64,000 nt of DNA from Chloroflexota bacterium (GCA_003228685.1 QIFC01000078.1:1-64000); one strand, 5' to 3'. Shown: positions 8,676-17,922, numbered from the stretch's first letter. The notes: generated from the letters alone by a model not told the origin. Numbers and translations are program-made.

Positions 8676-10000
8676 TGCGCATCCTGTCACTCAGCTTCCC
8701 GCTCCCTGGAGCGCCCATCGACAATCACACCTTTGCAAACGCGCCGACGTTCTTCGACTACGACGCGGTCGTGGTCGACACTGCCGCGCTCTCGCGACTG
8801 ATCGATCAGGTCGTCGACGGGAGCGAGGAGCACACGACCCGCTCCGGCGAACGCGTCGTGAACGCCCAGACCGGACCCGGTACCGTCGGCCTCGCCGGCT
8901 TGTTCCATGACCGCCAGGATGAAACCGCGCGCCTGCTGGCGGGGGGCGGCCTCGTCGTCTGCATCATGTATCCGAACGTGATCCATCCGCGCGTCGCCGG
9001 CTTCTCAGGCTGCGACCGCTACTTCTGGCTTCCGGCGCCCCACGGCCTGCAGTACCGCGAACCGTTCTTGCGGCGCGGGACCGGGTCCCGGCTGATGCCG
9101 ATCGAACACGATCACCCCTTCGGACCGTTCATCGGCCAATTTCGCGACAAGTTAACCTATCAAGCCTACTTCGCGGACGAACTGCCCGCCTTCGAAGGCG
9201 CGGGGCACACGTTTGCGCGTAGTGCGGGCGGCGCCGCCATTGGCGTGGAACTCTCGCTCGGCAACGGCACGGCGGTCTTCTTGCCACCGCCATCCACCCC
9301 GCCCACGGCTGAACAACGATACGCCTTCTCCAACGCGATCCAAGAAGCGATTCGGCGCACGCTGCGTCTCGAAGCGACGTCGGCGCCTCCTGCGTGGCTG
9401 GCCGGCTACGAGCTGCCCGGCCTTGCCAGCCGTCTCGCTGAACGCGAAAAGGCTGAGGAGCAGGCGAAAGAGGCGCAGGCGTCCGCGGCTCAGCAGGACG
9501 ACACTGTCGAGGAGATCGACCGCTACAGGAAGCTCCTGTGGCAGGAAGGGCTGCATGGCCTGGAAGAGCCTGTCCGCGACGCCTTCTCCCAGATCGGCTT
9601 CCGCGTGATCGCTTCAGGCATCGATTCGCCGGCTTGGATTCAGCTACCTGCGGACAAGGCGGGGAAACAGGCGGCGTTGCTGGAAGTAGAAGCGAACGTC
9701 AACGCCGTTGGCATGGAGGCCCACTACCGTCTGCGTCGCCGCCTTGAGGAGGCGATAGCGAAAGGCAAGTCGCGCCGGGGCCTGCTCATCATCAACGGCC
9801 ATCGGACGACGGCGCCCGCCGAACGCGCGGCGCAATACGACGACACGCTCCGCGTCGCTGCGGAGAGCCTGCGCTACTGCGTTGCCACAACGGAACAGCT
9901 CTTCCACGCCGTTCGTGCGTCGTTGGAAGGTGATACAGCCACGGTAGATGCCTTCCGCCGGCGTCTACTCACGACGGAAGGCATCCTGCAAGAGGACTGA
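8675..10000 (+). CDS. Uncharacterised protein with a PD-(D/E)XK nuclease-like C-terminal domain
   Basis: 441 residues, function not recognised. Residues 1-245 look like a Rossmann/GATase-type alpha-beta domain (N-terminal MRILSLSF strand, GGGLVVCIMYPN near residue 90). A charged helix of coiled-coil character spans about 250-275. The rest (about 280-441) resembles a restriction-endonuclease-like fold: a helix EEPVRDAFSQIGF, a strand ALLEVEAN (Glu337-Val-Glu339), a strand GLLIINGHR (369-377) and CVATTEQLF (402-410). In this fold the ExK lysine normally follows the first acid; here it is Glu, so catalysis is uncertain. The gene starts at an ATG overlapping the galU stop. Partner and role unknown. 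Confidence 0.6.
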   Translation: MRILSLSFPLPGAPIDNHTFANAPTFFDYDAVVVDTAALSRLIDQVVDGSEEHTTRSGERVVNAQTGPGTVGLAGLFHDRQDETARLLAGGGLVVCIMYPNVIHPRVAGFSGCDRYFWLPAPHGLQYREPFLRRGTGSRLMPIEHDHPFGPFIGQFRDKLTYQAYFADELPAFEGAGHTFARSAGGAAIGVELSLGNGTAVFLPPPSTPPTAEQRYAFSNAIQEAIRRTLRLEATSAPPAWLAGYELPGLASRLAEREKAEEQAKEAQASAAQQDDTVEEIDRYRKLLWQEGLHGLEEPVRDAFSQIGFRVIASGIDSPAWIQLPADKAGKQAALLEVEANVNAVGMEAHYRLRRRLEEAIAKGKSRRGLLIINGHRTTAPAERAAQYDDTLRVAAESLRYCVATTEQLFHAVRASLEGDTATVDAFRRRLLTTEGILQED

Positions 10001-10020
10001 ACGATAAGGAGATCTACCTC

Positions 10021-10812
10021 ATGCCATCAGCTCCCTGGGCACTGATACTCGGCGCATCGAGCGGCTTCGGCGAAGCGACCTCGCTCGAACTCGCGCGCTC
10101 CGGATACAACATCTTCGGCGTGCACATGGACCTGCGCTCCGGGCTCGCTAACGTGGAGCGTATTCAGGACGAGATCAAGGCCGCGGGCCAGGAAGCAGTG
10201 TTCTTCAACGTCAACGCGGCGAGCGCTGACAAGCGGGCTATCGTGCTCGACGCCGTGGCCGAGCGATTGCAAGCTGACGGCTCATCAATCAACGTGCTCC
10301 TCCATTCGCTCGCCTTCGGTTCACTTCTGCCCTACTTCGGCGGCGGATCCAAGGAAGTGCTCACCAAGAAACAAATCGACATGACGCTGGATGTGATGGC
10401 GCACAGTCTCGTCTATTGGACACAGGACCTCGTGAGCGCGAACCTCATAAAGGAAGGAGCTCGTATCTTCGCTATGACGAGTTCGGGCTCGACTCGCGTC
10501 ATCAAGTCGTACGGCGGCGTTTCCGCCGCCAAGGCGTCGTTGGAATCCCACATCCGTCAGATCGCGTTCGAACTCGCGCCACTCGGCATCACGGCAAACG
10601 CCATTCGTGCCGGCGTCACCGATACAACCTCGCTGCAACGCATCCCCGGCGGTCCGGAACTGCTCGCTAAGGCCAAGGAGGCCAATCCGTCTGGGCGGGC
10701 GACCACGCCGGAAGACGTCGCGAAGGCGATCGCGGCGCTTGCCGACGAACGCCTCTACTGGCTCACCGGCAACGTCCTCGGCGTCGACGGCGGCGAAGAC
10801 CTCACAGCGTAA
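10021..10812 (+). CDS. SDR family oxidoreductase, enoyl-ACP-reductase-like (FabL/FabI type)
   Basis: 263 residues. The N-terminal nucleotide-binding motif is GASSGFGEA. The active-site region has Tyr followed by six residues and Lys (YGGVSAAK), the Tyr-x6-Lys spacing of enoyl-ACP reductases rather than the usual Tyr-x3-Lys of other SDRs. The stretch LLHSLAFGSL and the C-terminal GVTDTTSLQRIPG also match FabL-like proteins. A likely role is the last reduction of fatty acid elongation, or a related enoyl reduction, with NAD(P)H. An AAGGAG ribosome site (10006-10011) precedes the ATG. Separated by 20 bases from the upstream gene, so possibly in the galU transcript. Confidence 0.75.
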   Translation: MPSAPWALILGASSGFGEATSLELARSGYNIFGVHMDLRSGLANVERIQDEIKAAGQEAVFFNVNAASADKRAIVLDAVAERLQADGSSINVLLHSLAFGSLLPYFGGGSKEVLTKKQIDMTLDVMAHSLVYWTQDLVSANLIKEGARIFAMTSSGSTRVIKSYGGVSAAKASLESHIRQIAFELAPLGITANAIRAGVTDTTSLQRIPGGPELLAKAKEANPSGRATTPEDVAKAIAALADERLYWLTGNVLGVDGGEDLTA

Positions 10813-10815
10813 CGT

Positions 10816-10843
10816 TTGACAGTAGCTTGCGCCCTGCTACACT
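10816..10843 (+). promoter_or_regulatory. Candidate sigma70-type promoter
   Basis: A consensus -35 TTGACA (10816-10821), 16-base spacer and TACACT (10838-10843) lie 43 bases before the small membrane protein gene. No competing gene overlaps it. Confidence 0.6.
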
Positions 10844-10886
10844 GAGCGACGAACCCGGACACAATACATAAGCACGGAGCAACGCC

Positions 10887-11093
10887 ATGGCTGAGCGCTC
10901 GCATTTCTACGGCATGATCATCTGCGGTATCACGATCCTTACCGCCATTACGTTTCTTGGCGGCGTCATGCGCCGGAGCTACTGGGCAGTAGCGCTTCCC
11001 GTAACCGGAGGCTTCTTAGGTGCGCTCTACGTCGCCTTCTGGATCGGACGCGCCCTTATCGCGACACCGATCGAGCCGCCCGCCGACGACTAG
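10887..11093 (+). CDS. Small two-helix membrane protein
   Basis: 68 residues with two hydrophobic segments (about 8-27 and 33-54) and a short acidic tail ending PPADD. It is not recognised. Support for a real gene: a near-consensus promoter upstream, an ATG following an acggagcaacgcc leader with weak GGAG, and sensible hydrophobic patterning. Its 3' end overlaps the 3' end of the convergent glycosyltransferase gene by 38 bases. Function unknown. Confidence 0.6.
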   Translation: MAERSHFYGMIICGITILTAITFLGGVMRRSYWAVALPVTGGFLGALYVAFWIGRALIATPIEPPADD

Positions 11094-12324
11094 CGCCTAA
11101 CACCTCTTCATACAACGCCTGCGTACCGCTGGCCGTGTCTCGCCACGAGAAGTGGTCGACAATGCGCCTGCGCCCCTCTTTTCCGAGACGTGCCTGAAGC
11201 GCTGCGTCATCGAGAGTGCGCTCAATGCCCGCGGCCAGCGCGGGTGCGTCGCCCGCCGGCACCAGCACACCGCTCTTGCCATCCTCGATGACCTCTGGAT
11301 ACGCGCCGGCTGTAGTGGCGAGCACCGGCGCCTCGCATGACATCGCCTCGGCCGCCGGCAGGCCGAACCCCTCGTATAGCGAAGGCGAAACGAAGAGCTG
11401 AGCGCGGTTGTAGCGGCTCACGAGGTCCTCTCGGCTGAGGCGCCCGGTCAGCGTCACCATGTGCTCCACACCAAGCTTGCTGCTGAGCGTCGGCACCAAG
11501 TTCGCGATCGAGCGGTCGACCACGGTTAGATGCAAATCGGTCCTGTGCTTGAGCAAGGCCAGCGCCTCGATCAGATAGCGCGCGCCTTTGTTGCGGTCGT
11601 CGGAGTTGCCGACATAAAGAAGGGTGCCCGGCTCCCGCTCTACGTCCAGCGGCCGGAACACGTCTGATTCGACGCCGTCGTAGATCGCGGTGATCTGCTT
11701 CGGCGGGAGTCTGAACGCGTCGGCCACGAAGTGTGCCGAACTCAGCGAGCCCGTGATGATCCGGTCGATCCGTCGCGCCACGATCTCTTGCATCCAGAAC
11801 GGGTAGAACCTCAGCCATTTGATCATCTCACCCAGGTTCGGCGCCTGCCGCAGACGGTTTGCTCGGTCGACCTGCAGCGGATGATGGATATTCGCGACCA
11901 CCGGCAGCCCGTTCGCCTTGATCAGCAGCGCACCATAACCGAGTCCTTGCACGTCATGCACGATGTCGAAGCGCGTGTCAGGCGCCAGCTCGCGGATCTT
12001 GCGGTAGGCCCGGAAGCTGAACGCGGCCATGACGGAGAACATCCCGGCCCGGCTCGTCGCCATCTCGTAAAAGTTGAGCGGGTGGAAGAAGCTTGCCGGG
12101 TCGCGGCCGAAGAAGAAAAAACGTCCCGTCTCCAGCAACCGATAAATGCTGTAGTTGGGAATCCGATGCACGACTATATCTTCAACGACCTCGGGATATG
12201 GCGGCCCCGCGATCACATGCACTTCGTGTCCCAACTCCACCAGCTCGCGCGTAATGTGGTGCAGGTAGATACCCTGGCCGCCGGAGTACATGCTCCCTTG
12301 GTGCAAAAGAAAGCAGACCCTCAA
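11056..12324 (-). CDS. GT4 family glycosyltransferase (paralogue 4 of 4 in the array)
   Basis: 422 residues. GT-B fold: the N-terminal domain opens with GSMYSGGQGIYLHHI, and the C-terminal domain has the nucleotide-sugar site SPSLYEGFGLPAAEAMSCEAP carrying the conserved E-x7-E. It should transfer a sugar from an activated donor to a lipid- or protein-linked glycan at the cytoplasmic face. It is the last gene of a minus-strand run; its ATG overlaps the stop of the preceding paralogue by four bases. The three neighbours at 12321, 13583 and 16499 share the same N-terminal block and domain order, indicating duplication. Donor and acceptor unknown. Confidence 0.87.
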   Translation of the reverse strand: MRVCFLLHQGSMYSGGQGIYLHHITRELVELGHEVHVIAGPPYPEVVEDIVVHRIPNYSIYRLLETGRFFFFGRDPASFFHPLNFYEMATSRAGMFSVMAAFSFRAYRKIRELAPDTRFDIVHDVQGLGYGALLIKANGLPVVANIHHPLQVDRANRLRQAPNLGEMIKWLRFYPFWMQEIVARRIDRIITGSLSSAHFVADAFRLPPKQITAIYDGVESDVFRPLDVEREPGTLLYVGNSDDRNKGARYLIEALALLKHRTDLHLTVVDRSIANLVPTLSSKLGVEHMVTLTGRLSREDLVSRYNRAQLFVSPSLYEGFGLPAAEAMSCEAPVLATTAGAYPEVIEDGKSGVLVPAGDAPALAAGIERTLDDAALQARLGKEGRRRIVDHFSWRDTASGTQALYEEVLGASRRRAARSVSR

Positions 12325-13586
12325 GATGCCGCCTCCAGGAACTCGGCCGGGACCGCTTCCTTGCCTTGATACAGCTCAACCATCTGCTCTGCCGTGTGCC
12401 GCCAACCAAAGCGATCTCGAATGCGGTGCTCGCCGGCTTCGCCCATGCTCGTGCGTAACGTCTCATCGTCAAGCAGCGTGCGTATCGCCTGCGCCAGCGG
12501 CTCGGCCTCGCCTGGAGGCACAATCCTGCCCGTCTCGCCATCCTCCACGATCTCTGGGAAGGCCCCAACGCTGGTCGCCACGACAGGCGTCCCGCAGGCC
12601 TGCGCCTCCGCCGCGGGCAGGCCGAAGCCCTCGTAGAGCGACGGCGAGACCAGTAGCTCCGCGCGGTTGTATTCATGAACCAGCTCGTCGACCGACAGGC
12701 TATCGATGAACGTCAGCTTGTCCTCAAGGCCAAGCTCTCGCGCCATCGCCGGCGTCTTCTTCGACCAGGAGCGCTGGACGACGACCACGCGTACCGGCGC
12801 GAACGGCCCTAGTTGGTGAACGGCGGACAGCAGATAGCTGAAGCCCTTGTTGCGGTCCTCCGAGTCTCCAACGAAGAGGATGCGCCCACTCTCCCGCTGG
12901 ATGTCAGGCAGCCGCCTAAACGTGGAAGTGTCGACTCCGTTCCACACTACGGCTACCTGGTCAGGTGGCAGACCAAACGCCTTCGCCACCGAGTGTGCCG
13001 CCTTCGGCGACACCGCGACGAGTTGGTCTACGGACCTTGCAACGATCCGTTGCATGAAAAACGGGTAGAACATCGCCGCCCGCACCTGCTCGCCCAGCGA
13101 GTTCGCCTCTCTAATGCGATTATCGCGGTCGACATCGAGCGGGTGATGCACCGTGGCCACCACAGGCAGCCCCAGCAGCTTGATCAGCAGCGTGCCGTAA
13201 CCCAACACCTGATTGTCATGCACAACGTCGAATGGCCGCTCCCGATGCAGCTCGCGCACTCGTTCGAAGGCCCTGATGCTGAAGGCGCCCATCACCGAGT
13301 ACATGCCCAGCCGCGTCGTCACCAACTCGCCGAAGTTAAGAATTCGGAACACGTCAAGTACCGGCCTGCCGTAGAAGAAGCGCCGCCCTGTCGCCAGCAG
13401 CCGGTGATAGTTGTAGTTGCGGAGCTTGTGCAGCGTGACGCCGTCTGCGAGGTCTGGATACGGCGGACCCGCCACCACGTGGACCTCGTGCCCCAACTCC
13501 GCCAGCTCCCGGCATAGGTTGCTGGCGTAGACGCCTTGCCCGCCGGAGTACATGCTCCCTTCGTGCAGGAGGAAGCAGACCCTCAT
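12321..13586 (-). CDS. GT4 family glycosyltransferase (paralogue 3 of 4)
   Basis: 421 residues, same architecture as its neighbours: N-terminal GSMYSGGQGVYASNL, then VVHDNQVLGYGTLL and VVATVHHPLDVDRDN in the acceptor domain, and SPSLYEGFGLPAAEAQACGTP in the donor domain. Start and stop both overlap neighbouring genes by four bases (ATGA), so translation is coupled. The paralogues differ most in the middle of the acceptor-binding half, as expected if each adds a different linkage, but this is inference. Confidence 0.87.
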   Translation of the reverse strand: MRVCFLLHEGSMYSGGQGVYASNLCRELAELGHEVHVVAGPPYPDLADGVTLHKLRNYNYHRLLATGRRFFYGRPVLDVFRILNFGELVTTRLGMYSVMGAFSIRAFERVRELHRERPFDVVHDNQVLGYGTLLIKLLGLPVVATVHHPLDVDRDNRIREANSLGEQVRAAMFYPFFMQRIVARSVDQLVAVSPKAAHSVAKAFGLPPDQVAVVWNGVDTSTFRRLPDIQRESGRILFVGDSEDRNKGFSYLLSAVHQLGPFAPVRVVVVQRSWSKKTPAMARELGLEDKLTFIDSLSVDELVHEYNRAELLVSPSLYEGFGLPAAEAQACGTPVVATSVGAFPEIVEDGETGRIVPPGEAEPLAQAIRTLLDDETLRTSMGEAGEHRIRDRFGWRHTAEQMVELYQGKEAVPAEFLEAAS

Positions 13587-14872
13587 GAGACGAGCGGCTG
13601 GGCTACATCGCGCCTGAAGCCGCTGGCAGCCCCGTAGCGGCTCACGACTTCTTCGTACAGCTCCAGCGTCTCCTCCGCTGTGCGGCGCCAGCTGAAGCGT
13701 TCTCGAACGCGCCTCGCGCCGGCTTCGCCCATCTGCTGGCAGCGCTCCGGCTCCTGGATCAGCGTTGCGATCGCCTTCGCCAACGCGGACGCATCGCCAG
13801 GCGGGACGATCACGCCGCTCACGCCATCCTCAACGATCTCCGGCAACGCGCCCGCGGACGTCGCGATCACGGGCGTTCCGCACGCCAGCGCCTCCGCCGC
13901 GGGCAGGCCAAAGCCCTCATAGAGAGACGGCGAGACGAGCAACTGCGCGCTGTTGTACTCGCGCACCAGCTCCTCCGTCGAGAGCTGCTCCAGGAACGTC
14001 ACGCGGCCGTGCAGGCCAAGCTCTTGCACCAGCCGGGGTGCACCTCGCGATCCCGGATGGTGCACGACACGGAGATGGAACGGTACCTCCGCTCTCAGCC
14101 GCTGGAGCGCCTTGAGGAGGTAGCGCACGCCCTTGTTGCGGTCCTCGCTGTTGCCGACGAAGAGCACGCGGTTCGGCTCCGGCGACATGCCGTCGATCGG
14201 ACGGAACACGTCAGTCTCGACGCCGTCGTGGATCACTCTGATTCCCTCAAGCGGAATCCCAACCGCGTCAACGATCGAATCCGCGGACGCGGCGGAGCCC
14301 GTGATGATATGGTCCAGCCGCTCCGCCACCCTGTGCTGCATCACCCACGGATACCAGAGCATCTTTGCGATGCGCTGTCCGATGTTGCGGGCCTGCTTCA
14401 GCGCGTTCTTCCGGTCGATCGCGATCGGGTGGTGAATGTTCGCTACCACTGGGCGGCCACTCTGCTTCATCAGCCAGATCCCATAGCCCAGCGTCTGGTT
14501 GTCGTGAATGATGTCGAACGGCGCGTCCCTCTCTAGTTCGTTGAGAAAGGCATGCGCTCGCAAACTGAACATGTTCAGCAGCGCCGCGAGCGTGTACCTC
14601 GTCGTTGCGAACTCCAGGAGGTTAACGGGGTGAAAGAACAGCAGCGGGTGCGTCCGATAGGCGTACTCGTCGAAGCCGTCCAAGTAGCTCCAGAAGCTGA
14701 ACGTCTTCAGCTTGTGGAGCGTCACGCTCGAAGCAACCTTCGGGTACGGCACGCCCGCGATCACGTGGACATCGTGTCCCATCGCTGCCAGCTCGCGAGT
14801 AACGTAGTGCAGGTAGACGCCCTGCCCGCCGGAGTACATGTGCCCTTGCGACTGGATGAAGCAGACCCTCAA
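13583..14872 (-). CDS. GT4 family glycosyltransferase (paralogue 2 of 4)
   Basis: 429 residues. N-terminal GHMYSGGQGVYLHYV, central IIHDNQTLGYGIWLM and VVANIHHPIAIDRKN, donor-site SPSLYEGFGLPAAEALACGTP. Four-base overlaps with the methyltransferase gene upstream and the next glycosyltransferase downstream. All four array members carry the IHHP/VHHP block after the first Rossmann domain, which marks one subfamily. Likely role is sequential glycan building together with the two methyltransferases. Confidence 0.87.
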   Translation of the reverse strand: MRVCFIQSQGHMYSGGQGVYLHYVTRELAAMGHDVHVIAGVPYPKVASSVTLHKLKTFSFWSYLDGFDEYAYRTHPLLFFHPVNLLEFATTRYTLAALLNMFSLRAHAFLNELERDAPFDIIHDNQTLGYGIWLMKQSGRPVVANIHHPIAIDRKNALKQARNIGQRIAKMLWYPWVMQHRVAERLDHIITGSAASADSIVDAVGIPLEGIRVIHDGVETDVFRPIDGMSPEPNRVLFVGNSEDRNKGVRYLLKALQRLRAEVPFHLRVVHHPGSRGAPRLVQELGLHGRVTFLEQLSTEELVREYNSAQLLVSPSLYEGFGLPAAEALACGTPVIATSAGALPEIVEDGVSGVIVPPGDASALAKAIATLIQEPERCQQMGEAGARRVRERFSWRRTAEETLELYEEVVSRYGAASGFRRDVAQPLVS

Positions 14873-15603
14873 CGCGCCACAAGCTCCATCTTCCGCCCGT
14901 AGAGGACGATGCTCTTCGGCAAAACCCTGCTAAACGCCGCGTCAGCCCACGCCAACGCCCGCCAGTTGCGATGCGACGGCGTATCCAGGAGCCATCGGAT
15001 GCCTCTAGTGATGCGTCCCGGCTCGCCCCACTCCTTGTCGATCACGGAGTGAACGAGCCAACGCACCGACTCGAGAGAATGCCGGTATTCCACCGAATAC
15101 GGCTCGGCGCCATGCTCCTTCAGCAACCCTTTGATCCGCTTCCGGCGATAGATGCGCACGTGGCCTCCGGGTGCGGTCCGGTAGCGAGGAGAGAGCCGCC
15201 AGAGGAGCCGCTCTGAGTACTCATCGGGGACGCTCACAACCAACACCCCTCCCGGCCGCAGCACCCGGATCAGATCGCGTAGCATCGCTTCATCATCGTC
15301 CACATGCTCGAGCGTCTCAGTGCAGATCACCTGGTCGAACTCATTATCCTCGAAGGGCAGACTCATGCCGTCACCCTGGGTAATGTGGACATTAGCCACC
15401 AGACGCCCTTCTTGCGCCGCTAGCGCCAGCAGATAGCGCATCTTCTTCAAGTCTTCGCCCAACATGTCCAGACCGATCAAGGTTCCCTCGTAGCGGCTTA
15501 ACTCAAGGATGTGGCGGCCCGTCCCACAGCCGACATCCAAGAGCCGGCTGTCCGGCTTCAGGTCGAGCTGGCGGGGATCGATGGCCTGGTAGCGGTCGAG
15601 CAC
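14869..15603 (-). CDS. Class I SAM-dependent methyltransferase
   Basis: 244 residues. SAM-binding motif I is LLDVGCGTGRHILEL (about residues 21-35); the later block FDQVICTETLEHVDDDEAML followed by LRPGGVLVVSVPDE is typical of small-molecule and sugar methyltransferases of the Methyltransf_11 type. The frame opens with GTG at 15603 with no clear ribosome site, 27 bases after the previous gene; its stop overlaps the next start by four bases. Being embedded between glycosyltransferases suggests it methylates a glycan or a lipid-linked sugar; an ubiquinone-type substrate cannot be excluded. Confidence 0.8.
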   Translation of the reverse strand: MLDRYQAIDPRQLDLKPDSRLLDVGCGTGRHILELSRYEGTLIGLDMLGEDLKKMRYLLALAAQEGRLVANVHITQGDGMSLPFEDNEFDQVICTETLEHVDDDEAMLRDLIRVLRPGGVLVVSVPDEYSERLLWRLSPRYRTAPGGHVRIYRRKRIKGLLKEHGAEPYSVEYRHSLESVRWLVHSVIDKEWGEPGRITRGIRWLLDTPSHRNWRALAWADAAFSRVLPKSIVLYGRKMELVAR

Positions 15604-15630
15604 GATGGTCTCTGACGGCGGCGGCCGTCG

Positions 15631-16425
15631 TTACGGCAGCGCCTCCGTTACTTCTCGCGCAGGGACAGCAGCCTTGGGCTTCTTGCCGTAGTGGATCATG
15701 TCTTTCCCGATGATCAGGTTCGCGGCGGCTTCAATCAGCTCCACGTTGCGCGGCCTCGTCTCGTGGTACCAACTCAGAAAGCGGAACATCAGCCGTGGAA
15801 GCAGCCGATTCTCCTGATTCTTTCCGAACGTGCAGCGAAGGCCCCAATAGATGGCCTGGAACGCGTGCCGATGCCTGATCGTGTGGACCTCGAACCCCCC
15901 ATCTTTGAGGTAGCCCTCCATCTCCCCAGGCCGGTACACGCGCACGTGGCCCCCCGGCGTATGCCAGTACTCCCAGGAGAGGAGCCAGAAAATCCGCTCA
16001 GGCCCGTGCCGAGGCACGCTCACCGCGACATCCGCGCCCGGCTTCGCGACGCGGAACAGTTCGCTGATGCCCTCCTTGTCGTCTGGAACGTGCTCCATCA
16101 CCTCCGTACAGACCACCTTGTCGAAGGCGCCCTCCTTGAAGGGCAGGTGCTGAGCGTCCGCGACGATGAAGTCCGCCCATCCCTCGATGCCATCTTTCTT
16201 CTCCGGACCGTAGCGGTGATACGGTTCGGCCCCTTCGGGCGCACGAAGGAAATAGCGCGCCTTGCGCAGCTCCTCGGCGTCAACGTCTACTGAGACCACG
16301 CGGCACGGCCAGCGGCACGCTTCGATCGTGTGGCGGCCGTTCCCAGAACCCAGGTCGAGCATGACATCACCATGCTCGAGGCGCAGGTGGCGTCGATAGT
16401 CGATAGAGACGATGTTATCAGGCAT
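15631..16425 (-). CDS. Class I SAM-dependent methyltransferase
   Basis: 264 residues. Motif I is MLDLGSGNGRHTIEA (about residues 21-35), then FDKVVCTEVMEHVPDDKEG and PGADVAVSVPRHGPERIFW. The C-terminal part (WHTPGGHVRVYRPGEME) is similar to the TAPGGHVRIYRRKRI block of the neighbouring methyltransferase, so the two look like diverged duplicates. It lies 73 bases after the first glycosyltransferase of the run. A role in glycan methylation is inferred from position only. No strong ribosome site precedes the ATG; AAGGAG lies about 16 bases away. Confidence 0.8.
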   Translation of the reverse strand: MPDNIVSIDYRRHLRLEHGDVMLDLGSGNGRHTIEACRWPCRVVSVDVDAEELRKARYFLRAPEGAEPYHRYGPEKKDGIEGWADFIVADAQHLPFKEGAFDKVVCTEVMEHVPDDKEGISELFRVAKPGADVAVSVPRHGPERIFWLLSWEYWHTPGGHVRVYRPGEMEGYLKDGGFEVHTIRHRHAFQAIYWGLRCTFGKNQENRLLPRLMFRFLSWYHETRPRNVELIEAAANLIIGKDMIHYGKKPKAAVPAREVTEALP

Positions 16426-16498
16426 TCGCTAAATGCTCACACTCCTTACCGAATCGGCGGCTCCAGCATAGCGATGCGTGTTGGTGGGGACAAGCTGC

Positions 16499-17788
16499 CT
16501 AGCCAACCCGCGCAGCCGCTGATGCGACTCCCTCATGGCTCTTCTCAGCCAGCATCTCCTCGTAGACCGCGAGCGTCTCCTCCGCGGCCTTGCGCCAGTT
16601 GAAGCGTCCGAGGATCGATTCGCGGCCGGCCCGGCCCAACCGCGCGCGCAACTCCTCGTCATCGGCGAACATCCGGATCGCGTCAGCCAGCGCCTCCGCG
16701 TTCCCCGGCGGCACGAGCCAGCCCGTCTTTTCGTGATCGATCACCTCGGGGAACGCACCGCCCGTCGTCGCGATCACCGGCGCGCCACAGGACATCGCCT
16801 CGGCTGCCGGCAGCCCAAAGCCCTCGTAGAGGGACGGCGACACGACCATCATCGCCTGGTTGTAAAGCTTGACCAACTGCTCAGTCGTAACGCGCCCCGT
16901 GAAGTGTACGCGCGATTGGAGACCATACTGCTGGACCAAACGCGGTGCTAGCTTCAAGTTCTCCTTCTTGTGGTCGACGAGGGCTAGCTGGAAGTCCCGG
17001 CGGTCGTGCTTGAGCAGGTTCATCGCCTCAAGCAGATAGCGCGCGCCCTTGTTGCGGTCTTCGGAGTTGCCCACGTACAGGATCAGCCCGGGCTGCCGTT
17101 CAACGTCAGGCAGAGGCCGGAAGGTCTCTGTATCGATCCCGTTGTGGACGACGTGCATGCGCGCCGGATCGAGGTTGAACGCTTCTTGCACCGCCTTCCG
17201 TGACGTCTCCGACACAACAATAGTCTGACGCAAGCGCCGGGCAACGACCGCCTGCATCACCCACGGCGACCAGAGAATCCGGCGGGCCTTCTCGTAGAGG
17301 CTCCCTGCCTGTCGCAACGCGTTTTGCAGGTCAATCGTCAGTGGATGGTGGATTGTGGCCAACACGGGAGACCCCGTTGCCTCCATCAGCCACGTCCCAT
17401 AGCTCAGCGTTTGGTTGTCGTGCACAATGTCGAAGCGATGCTCGCGAGACAGTTCGCGCAGCTTCATCCAAGCTCGCACACTGAACGTCAGCAGCAGCGA
17501 CGACAGTGCAATCCTCGTCGAGACGAACTCATAGAAGTTAACTGGATGGAAATGCGTCAGCGGGTTTCGCTTGAAGAGGAAGTCTTCTTTCTCGTGATGG
17601 TAGCTCCAGTAGCTGTACGTCTTCAGGTTGTGGCCGATCACGCCGTCTGCAAGCGTCGGATACGGCGGCCCGGCCAGTACATGCACCTCGTGCCCCATCC
17701 GCGCCAATTCTCGCGTCAGATAATAGAGATAGACACCCTGCCCGCCAGAGTACATATTCCCCTGGTACATAATGAAGCAGATCTTCAT
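16499..17788 (-). CDS. GT4 family glycosyltransferase (paralogue 1 of 4, first gene of the run)
   Basis: 429 residues. N-terminal GNMYSGGQGVYLYYL, central IVHDNQTLSYGTWLM and VLATIHHPLTIDLQN, donor-site SPSLYEGFGLPAAEAMSCGAP. It is the first gene of the minus-strand cluster, divergent from the LLM oxidoreductase gene with a 134-base gap that should hold its promoter. It is separated from its three paralogues by the two methyltransferase genes. Sugar specificity not deducible. Confidence 0.87.
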   Translation of the reverse strand: MKICFIMYQGNMYSGGQGVYLYYLTRELARMGHEVHVLAGPPYPTLADGVIGHNLKTYSYWSYHHEKEDFLFKRNPLTHFHPVNFYEFVSTRIALSSLLLTFSVRAWMKLRELSREHRFDIVHDNQTLSYGTWLMEATGSPVLATIHHPLTIDLQNALRQAGSLYEKARRILWSPWVMQAVVARRLRQTIVVSETSRKAVQEAFNLDPARMHVVHNGIDTETFRPLPDVERQPGLILYVGNSEDRNKGARYLLEAMNLLKHDRRDFQLALVDHKKENLKLAPRLVQQYGLQSRVHFTGRVTTEQLVKLYNQAMMVVSPSLYEGFGLPAAEAMSCGAPVIATTGGAFPEVIDHEKTGWLVPPGNAEALADAIRMFADDEELRARLGRAGRESILGRFNWRKAAEETLAVYEEMLAEKSHEGVASAAARVG

Positions 17789-17922
17789 GACGTGAGGCCG
17801 TGTCCATTTCGCACCGAGTCAGCATAGCGGAGCGCATGCTCCTGAAACAGGATGCGACGCGGCCAAGAATCTGCCATAATGGCGGTCTCAGACGCACGAC
17901 GGATCCAATTAGGAGGCTGCAC

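Noticed and set aside
17875-17880. CATAAT as a -10 box for the LLM oxidoreductase gene
   Set aside because: No -35 element at a suitable distance.
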